Below, piece by piece: positions 57,859 through 64,000 of a DNA stretch of 64,000 nt (position 1 is its first letter; every line of letters begins with the position of its first letter). Source of the DNA: Candidatus Cloacimonadota bacterium. Lineage in GTDB: Bacteria; Cloacimonadota; Cloacimonadia; Cloacimonadales; TCS61. The translations under genes were made by a program, and so were the position numbers. Under the pieces are notes generated by a model. That model was not told where the DNA came from. It ran no database searches and saw only the letters and a program-made list of their open reading frames with translations. The stretch spans positions 40,321 to 104,320 of the forward strand of contig JAUXIJ010000002.1 of the NCBI GenBank assembly GCA_030621085.1, read 5' to 3'.

Positions 57859-60800
57859 ATGACAAAATTTTATATACTTTTTATTCTTTTACTTCTTCTT
57901 TCATCATGTAGTGATCGAAATCCTCAGAATCCGTTTGATCCAAATTCCAATTACCAAACAACTGCAATGCAGGGAGAACTTACCATTACACAATTAACCG
58001 ATAGTCAAATAAAACTTGAATGGCAGTTGAACACAACTATTATTGATAACTACATTTTAAAACGTAAAGTAAATTTAGGTGCTTGTGAGTTGCTAACTAC
58101 AATAAATAAAGATACAAACCTTTATACTGATAACGAATTGCTGACAACAAACACATATTTCTACCAATTAATAGGTGCAAATGGTGAAGTGCAAACAGAA
58201 CCACTTGAAAATTCAATCAATCCATTATTTACTGAGATCACAGATTTCGACATCCAACAAGATAACATCTTTACTTCCAAACTAACTTGGCAACATGAAT
58301 GTGATTACGAAGAAGGTTATATTATAGAAAGACGAGAAGTTACTGAAAGATACCCTCACCCTAACCTTTTCCCAAAGGGCGAGGGAACAATCAATAATAC
58401 GATTGACAAGCTCCCCTTCAAAAGGGGAGATGTTCGGCAATTGCCGGACAGAGGGGTTAAAACTAGCAAAAATGACAATGCAATAACAAATATTGATAAA
58501 GAAATACCGCAATCCCGCGACTTCATTCAAATAGCAGATTTACCTGCTAACTCAATTGAATTCTTCGATGAAGAAATAATTCCAAACATATTATATGAAT
58601 ACAAGATTCACTCCTATACTACATTAAATACATCTGATGAATCAATTTTTGCTTACGATAATGCAATTCCATCTCCATTAAATTTATCTTATGAAAAACT
58701 AACAATTTCTTCAATTAAGCTAACATGGCAAGATAGTTGTAATGGTGAAGAAGGATTTAAAATAGATAAGAAAGTTGGAGTTAATGACTGGCAAATAGAA
58801 TATGTTGTTCTATGTGAAAATGTTGAAGAATGGGTTGATGCAAATGCAGAAATTAATGAAAATCTTCAATATCGAGTTTACGCAGTTAATAGTAATTACA
58901 TATCAGATTATTCAAATACAGGTATAATTGACAATACCATTCCCTCACCATCAAATCTAATAATTTCACAATTGAATGTTCACACTTTCTCACTTAATTG
59001 GGATGACAATAGTATTGGTGAAGAAGGTTTTACAATTGAACGTAAAATTGATAACAGTAATTACTCATTGATATTTACTTCTTCTGAAAATGTTACTTCT
59101 TATGTTGATGACATTAATTCAAGAGATAATTTTGAAGAATTATATTACAGAATTAGGGCTTTCTATGGCAATCTGACTTCAAATGTACTTGAAAACAGTT
59201 TGTTAATTAATTTTGAAGCACCCTCTGATTTTACAGCTACTATTCTAAATATTAATTCTGCTCAACTTGATTGGATAGACAACAGTAACGGAGAGGATGG
59301 ATTTATAATAGATCGTAGAATTGATACAAATGAATGGGAAAATAATTATTGTACATTACAAGAGAACGCAACAACTTGGACAGATAATAATACTGCAATT
59401 GATGCTGTATTGGCTTATAGGATACATGCTTATTCAGGAATAAATTGCAGTGATTCAACATTCACCGTGGTTAATAATCCTTTCAATGCTCCTTCCAATT
59501 TGAATTATAATATTTTATCAATGAACGTTATTGAATTGTTTTGGGATGATAATAGCAATGGCGAGCAAGGTTTTAAAATTGACAGAAAAATAATGGATAA
59601 TGCTTGGGAAATTGAATACGGTATTGTTGATAGTAATATGTGTGAATGGACAGATGAGATCGTAGAACCTTGGCAAAAAAACGAGTATAGAATTTATGCC
59701 TATCATGAAGAAGATATTTCAGACAAGGTTAATATACAACCATTTATAACTTTTTCTGAATACTTGAACACTTCTTGGGGGAGTAAAGCAAACGATATAT
59801 TACAAACTGTAAATGGTGGATTTATAATAGCAGGTTATCAGGAAGGATACAGTACTGGAAGCTATTATGGTAAATTAATAAAATATGATATTTTTGGTAA
59901 TATTATGTGGGAGCAGACTTATCCTGATGATCATTGTAGATTATCTTCTGTTCAACAAACTAATGATGGAGGTTACATATGTTTAGGTCGTATTGCTCCA
60001 ACTGGTCAATATAATTTTTGGTTAGTAAAAACTGACATGAATGGTGATATTGAATGGGAACAAACATTCGGAAGTGATCAACATGATTATGGATATTCTT
60101 TGGAGCAAACAAATGATGGTGGTTTTGTATTAGCTGGATACACTTTTGAAACAGAAAATTCAGGGGGGTTATTAATAAAAACAGATTCTAACGGAAACAT
60201 GATTTGGAACAGTTATTTTAATGATGCTAACTGGATTTACTCAGTTCAACAAACTAATGATGAAGGTTTTATTTTAACTGGAATGACAAATCATATGGGT
60301 TCAGGTAACGATGATTTCGTTTTGATAAAAACTGACTCAAATGGATTAGAAGAATGGAGTTATCCATACGGAGGTTCAGATTTTGAAATAGCGAGATGTG
60401 TTTCACAAACTTCTGAGGGTGGATTTATTATTGTAGGTCAAACAAACTCTTTTGGAAGTGGTATGTGTGATGGTTGGATAGTCAAAACTGATGCATACGG
60501 TATAGAAGAATGGAATCAAACTTATGGTAGTTCCTTAAATGATGCTTTTAATGCAATTGAATTAACAGATGACAATGGTTTCATAATAACCGGTTATAAA
60601 AATGTCACTGGAAGTATATATGAAGAAGGTTGGTTAGTGAAAATAAATGTTAATGGAGATATAGATTGGGAACAAACATATCAATTTACTGATCATACAA
60701 TTGGTTATTCAGTAAATCAAACAATTGATCAGGGTTTTGTAATTGCTGGAACAACAAATTCAGGTGCTTATGATGATATTTTAATATTTAAAACTGATAA

Positions 60801-60906
60801 TGTAGGAAATATTAATGAACAAACAAGTTCAAGAAACACAAATAGAAAGCAAATCAGTAGGGATAAAAAGAGAATACTGAAAGTCGTAGATCATGAGAAG
60901 AAATAG
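57859..60906 (+). CDS. Lipoprotein with fn3-like repeats and a beta-propeller-like C-terminus
   Basis: Lipobox 'LLLSSCSDRNPQNPFDPNS'; repeated 'GFKIDRKI...W...Y'; C-term repeats 'WEQTFGSDQHDYGYSLEQTNDGGFVLAGYT'. Confidence 0.85.
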   Translation: MTKFYILFILLLLLSSCSDRNPQNPFDPNSNYQTTAMQGELTITQLTDSQIKLEWQLNTTIIDNYILKRKVNLGACELLTTINKDTNLYTDNELLTTNTYFYQLIGANGEVQTEPLENSINPLFTEITDFDIQQDNIFTSKLTWQHECDYEEGYIIERREVTERYPHPNLFPKGEGTINNTIDKLPFKRGDVRQLPDRGVKTSKNDNAITNIDKEIPQSRDFIQIADLPANSIEFFDEEIIPNILYEYKIHSYTTLNTSDESIFAYDNAIPSPLNLSYEKLTISSIKLTWQDSCNGEEGFKIDKKVGVNDWQIEYVVLCENVEEWVDANAEINENLQYRVYAVNSNYISDYSNTGIIDNTIPSPSNLIISQLNVHTFSLNWDDNSIGEEGFTIERKIDNSNYSLIFTSSENVTSYVDDINSRDNFEELYYRIRAFYGNLTSNVLENSLLINFEAPSDFTATILNINSAQLDWIDNSNGEDGFIIDRRIDTNEWENNYCTLQENATTWTDNNTAIDAVLAYRIHAYSGINCSDSTFTVVNNPFNAPSNLNYNILSMNVIELFWDDNSNGEQGFKIDRKIMDNAWEIEYGIVDSNMCEWTDEIVEPWQKNEYRIYAYHEEDISDKVNIQPFITFSEYLNTSWGSKANDILQTVNGGFIIAGYQEGYSTGSYYGKLIKYDIFGNIMWEQTYPDDHCRLSSVQQTNDGGYICLGRIAPTGQYNFWLVKTDMNGDIEWEQTFGSDQHDYGYSLEQTNDGGFVLAGYTFETENSGGLLIKTDSNGNMIWNSYFNDANWIYSVQQTNDEGFILTGMTNHMGSGNDDFVLIKTDSNGLEEWSYPYGGSDFEIARCVSQTSEGGFIIVGQTNSFGSGMCDGWIVKTDAYGIEEWNQTYGSSLNDAFNAIELTDDNGFIITGYKNVTGSIYEEGWLVKINVNGDIDWEQTYQFTDHTIGYSVNQTIDQGFVIAGTTNSGAYDDILIFKTDNVGNINEQTSSRNTNRKQISRDKKRILKVVDHEKK
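58353..58458. repeat. Two palindromic elements embedded in the CDS
   Basis: CCCTCACCCTAACCTTTTCCCAAAGGGCGAGGG and AGCTCCCCTTCAAAAGGGGAGATGTTCGGCAATTGCCGGACAGAGGGGTT; codes for PHPNLFPKGEGTINNTIDKLPFKRGDVRQLPDRGV. Confidence 0.85.
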
Positions 60907-60938
60907 TAGGTTAATCATCAGAATAAAGGAGAAATAAA

Positions 60939-61232
60939 ATGAGTATTAAATCAACTGGATTAATAGAACTTACATGTAATAAATGTAATAAAACACATAT
61001 TCTTAATGCAAGTGATCTTGATTGGCAATGCGAGGAAAAATCTAATGAGAAAAAGGGTATGGAAATTGGTTGTGAATCTTTCTTCTTAAAAAGATGTGAA
61101 TGTGGAAATAAGATAATTATTAGATTTAAAGCAGTTGAGCGTCCAAAAAGTGAATTTGATCCTTTGGATTATTCTTACTCTAAAGATGGCGGTAAAATTG
61201 TTCTTAAAGAATTCAAGTTATATTCTTTGTGA
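60939..61232 (+). CDS. Small Cys-rich (zinc-ribbon-like) hypothetical protein
   Basis: 'LTCNKCNKTHIL' and 'KRCECGNKIII'; AAAGGAG SD. Confidence 0.55.
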   Translation: MSIKSTGLIELTCNKCNKTHILNASDLDWQCEEKSNEKKGMEIGCESFFLKRCECGNKIIIRFKAVERPKSEFDPLDYSYSKDGGKIVLKEFKLYSL

Positions 61233-61277
61233 AGACTACTGTTAATTATTGAATAATTTATAAATTTGGAGGAGTTT

Positions 61278-61826
61278 ATGCTTGATACTTTATATGTAGC
61301 AAATGCTTTACCTGATACACTTAAATTAGCAATACATTCGGGTAATAATAGTAATTTGGTTTTTCAGTTATTTACACTATTCGTTGCTCTATCAGCTATT
61401 ATCATTGGTCCTTTTGTTCAATTGCGAATAGCAACTATGAATAAAAAATCTGAAAAGGAAAAAATGGACAACGACCTTTATAAAGAAATTGATCTTGTCT
61501 GGTTGGATAAATTTGAGATTCTAATTTCGCAATATTTGTCATTATTGGAAAATCTTTTAAAGGAAATTAGAGAAATCAAGCTTCCTGTTAATTCAAATCA
61601 AATCACAAACGCATACTTCTTCAATAGAACTAAGATTCTTTTGCACATGAGCAGAAGGTCTCAAAATCAAATTGATTTAGTAAACGAAATCGAAAATGAC
61701 CTCAAGAAATTACTCGAAATAGATGATACTGAAGGCCAGATAAGATACATAACAAAACATATTGATGTCATTATTGAAATTTCTCATTATATAATAAATG
61801 ATGTTTTGGGAATTAAAGGTAAATGA
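61278..61826 (+). CDS. Hypothetical protein with one TM
   Basis: Start at MLDTLYVAN after GGAGGAG (listed TTG start includes the SD); TM 'VFQLFTLFVALSAIIIGPFVQL'. Confidence 0.6.
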   Translation: MLDTLYVANALPDTLKLAIHSGNNSNLVFQLFTLFVALSAIIIGPFVQLRIATMNKKSEKEKMDNDLYKEIDLVWLDKFEILISQYLSLLENLLKEIREIKLPVNSNQITNAYFFNRTKILLHMSRRSQNQIDLVNEIENDLKKLLEIDDTEGQIRYITKHIDVIIEISHYIINDVLGIKGK

Positions 61827-61853
61827 TGGTTTGTATCTTTTCATATGCGTGAC

Positions 61854-62073
61854 CCTGTGGAATAAAAAGAGATTCCACAGGTTAAAAAGGCGCAGGCTAT
61901 TTGTGGATGATGAATAAATGCAAACCAGAAAGAAAGGTGACAATGGCATTGTCGCATTCAAAAAAATAGGGCTGGGAATGGAAGAAGTTGTGATGTGGAG
62001 TAAGGTCCCGATAAATCGGGATTGCCTTATGAGCCGGAACGGTTTATTGTTTTGCATCAAAAAAATTGATGCA
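61854..62073. repeat. Array of four unrelated palindromes in a gene leader
   Basis: CCTGTGGAAT-N8-ATTCCACAGG; GACAATG-g-CATTGTC; TCCCGAT-aa-ATCGGGA; TGCATCAA-aaaaa-TTGATGCA. Confidence 0.8.
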
Positions 62074-62094
62074 GTCCCAAAAAGGAAATTCTAT

Positions 62095-63906
62095 ATGAAA
62101 AAATTATTATTTATTTTATTAATCATTCCAGTTTTCTTATCCGCTCAAAACACGGATAACATAAAACAACAGATTGCAACAATCCAATCTCAACCGGATA
62201 TTTATTACTTTGGTGTGGCAGAAGGTAAGCAGCGTAAAGAAACCGATCAGAAAGCGTTGCAGGAACTGATGAGCAAAATCTACATTGTAGTTTCAGCCGA
62301 ACTTACATCCTCAACATCAGAATCCGGAAGCGGTGAAGTAAATGATAATCTTGAGAAAGTGCTGAATACTTACACCTATGGTCGCCTGCCGGATGTACAG
62401 CAGCTTTCCTATAAAACGGGTCCGATCTTTCATGTATTACGTTTCATCAAGAAAGAGGATTACAAGAAGATATTTGAAAATAAGAAAATTGAAGTCTGCG
62501 GATTTTTACGGGAAGCAAAAGAAAACCTTGAGATGAACCAACTTGGCAAAACTTTCCGTAATTACTATCGTGCTGCTGTTGCAATTGAAGCTTTGCAGGA
62601 GGCAAGCATAATGTTCGAGAACAAAGTTTATACACCGGAAATTATTTTCGATGAAATCCGCTGTATTGCAGGTGATATAAAAGTTGAGCTTGTTTCCAAC
62701 ATCTATGAATATGAAACCAGGTATATTGTTTTGGATTTTTCTTTCAACAACAAACCTATCAATGATCTAAATATCGAATATTATGATCTGCATGATTTCA
62801 TTTCCCAAAAAACAAATTCCAATTTGGTTCAATTAGAGCTTTACGGCAAAGAGTATAAAGATATGGAAAAATTATCCCTCAAGATCGATCTTAAAGAGGA
62901 TATGTATAACAGTTACAATGAGCAGACCAAAATACTCAGCAGATTATTTGATTGTGAGGAATTGGAAGAATATAGGGAAATTCCGCTCAAAAAGAAAAAA
63001 GTAATAAAGATTAAACCGAAAAAGCGAATTATTCCAGAATTAAATATTGAATTTGTGAATAATGCGAACTGCCAAGTTTTGGATAAATTTGCAGATAATC
63101 TTTTTATCCTCTTTTCCATGCTGGATAATGAATGTTTGGATAATGAATCTATCTTTACGGATGATAAGATAATTAACCGCATCGAGCAGGTTATCGATTG
63201 CAATCATACAAAACTGCTTAAATATCCTCAAGAAGTGAGTATTAACAAAACTGTATTTGGATGGGAAGCACGGCAGTTTGGTGTGTCGGTGAGTTGTGTT
63301 GGCTTTCCTACCCGTAATGAAACAGTCGTCATAGATTTTGATGAATCAGGTAATATCTATAATTTTGGTTACACGATAAATCCTGCTTTGCATGAACTGT
63401 TCGAAGCGCAGGGAACTGCAGCCGGAGATTGGGATTACCGTCAGATCGCTATCAAATTCTTAGAGAATTACAAAACTTCATACACAACCAAAAACATTGA
63501 TGATGTGGAAACTCTTTATTCTGATGATGCAATAATCATAACCGGAAAAGTAGTGAAACGAACCAAACTCGATAAAGAAATATCAACTGATTTTTCGGAT
63601 GAAGAGATCATATATTTCAAGAAAACAAAAAAGGAACATATTGCAAGTCAGAGGGAAGTATTCAAGAAGAACCGTTTTGTCTGGCTGCAATTTGATACCT
63701 TCAATATAAGCGTGGCGCCGGTAGATAGTGTTTATGGTGTTTCCATGCAGCAGAACTATTATTCATCAACTTACAAAGATGAAGGTTATCTTTTCCTTTT
63801 GATAGATTTCAGGGGAGATCAGCCGCTCATCCATGTGCGTAACTGGCAGCCGGGTGAGTGGGATCTGGCAAAACAGATGAAACTGGAGAACTTCAGGTTT
63901 TACTAA
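62095..63906 (+). CDS. Exported protein with LPP20-like N-terminal region
   Basis: Start at MKKLLFILLIIPVFLSAQ after AAAGGAAAT; 'YYFGVAEGKQRKETDQKALQELMSKIYIVVSAEL'. The listed 61918 start runs through the palindrome array. Confidence 0.75.
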   Translation: MKKLLFILLIIPVFLSAQNTDNIKQQIATIQSQPDIYYFGVAEGKQRKETDQKALQELMSKIYIVVSAELTSSTSESGSGEVNDNLEKVLNTYTYGRLPDVQQLSYKTGPIFHVLRFIKKEDYKKIFENKKIEVCGFLREAKENLEMNQLGKTFRNYYRAAVAIEALQEASIMFENKVYTPEIIFDEIRCIAGDIKVELVSNIYEYETRYIVLDFSFNNKPINDLNIEYYDLHDFISQKTNSNLVQLELYGKEYKDMEKLSLKIDLKEDMYNSYNEQTKILSRLFDCEELEEYREIPLKKKKVIKIKPKKRIIPELNIEFVNNANCQVLDKFADNLFILFSMLDNECLDNESIFTDDKIINRIEQVIDCNHTKLLKYPQEVSINKTVFGWEARQFGVSVSCVGFPTRNETVVIDFDESGNIYNFGYTINPALHELFEAQGTAAGDWDYRQIAIKFLENYKTSYTTKNIDDVETLYSDDAIIITGKVVKRTKLDKEISTDFSDEEIIYFKKTKKEHIASQREVFKKNRFVWLQFDTFNISVAPVDSVYGVSMQQNYYSSTYKDEGYLFLLIDFRGDQPLIHVRNWQPGEWDLAKQMKLENFRFY

Positions 63907-63914
63907 ATCGTAAC

Positions 63915-63990
63915 TCAAACATCCTGTTTGAAGAAGTTCGTTCAATCGTCTCGATTGAATGAAATGTTTAAGAATGACCGTCTCGGTCAT
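63915..63990. repeat. Three consecutive hairpins downstream of the CDS
   Basis: TCAAACA-TCC-TGTTTGA; TTCAATCG-TCT-CGATTGAA; ATGACCG-TCT-CGGTCAT. Confidence 0.85.
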
Positions 63991-64000
63991 AATAAAATAA

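Noticed and set aside
61918-62094. N-terminal extension of the LPP20-like protein
   Set aside because: MKKLLFILLIIPVFLSAQ at 62095 is a normal signal peptide with an AAAGGA SD; the extension is made of palindromes.

Overview
The gene content looks like a Cloacimonadota/FCB-type bacterium with low GC, many secreted proteins ending in a C-terminal 'NYPNPFNP...KKMxLxK' sorting domain, PEGA and fn3 proteins; this lineage is an inference, not computed. I support about 50 CDSs, a tmRNA with a readable tag ORF, one tRNA-Gly(CCC), a CIRCE operator upstream of htpG, and many short palindromic repeats. Recognisable genes: a left-truncated BMP-type nucleoside ABC importer, tmRNA with two GIY-YIG cassettes, a glycosyltransferase operon, uvrC, two TPR histidine kinases, pyrR, htpG, ogt, a secreted peptidylarginine-deiminase-like protein, an M16 peptidase, two phosphofructokinases, hflX, a degraded restriction-modification locus, and an Asp-family amino acid cluster (asd, lysC, thrC, apgM-like). 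The main novelty candidate is a set of diverse REP-like palindromes found between genes and also in frame inside exported proteins. Two unrelated palindromes hit the same loop of the sorting domain in two genes, and another pair sits in an fn3 loop. Other candidates: a stranded MjaI-like endonuclease beside a truncated methyltransferase, a duplicated sorting-domain plus 3' hairpin module with a third relic copy, a DUF6338-like gene overlapping a 40-aa basic peptide ORF, a glycosyltransferase-cNMP-domain fusion, and structured GIY-YIG leaders next to ssrA. All family calls come from reading motifs; no searches were run.
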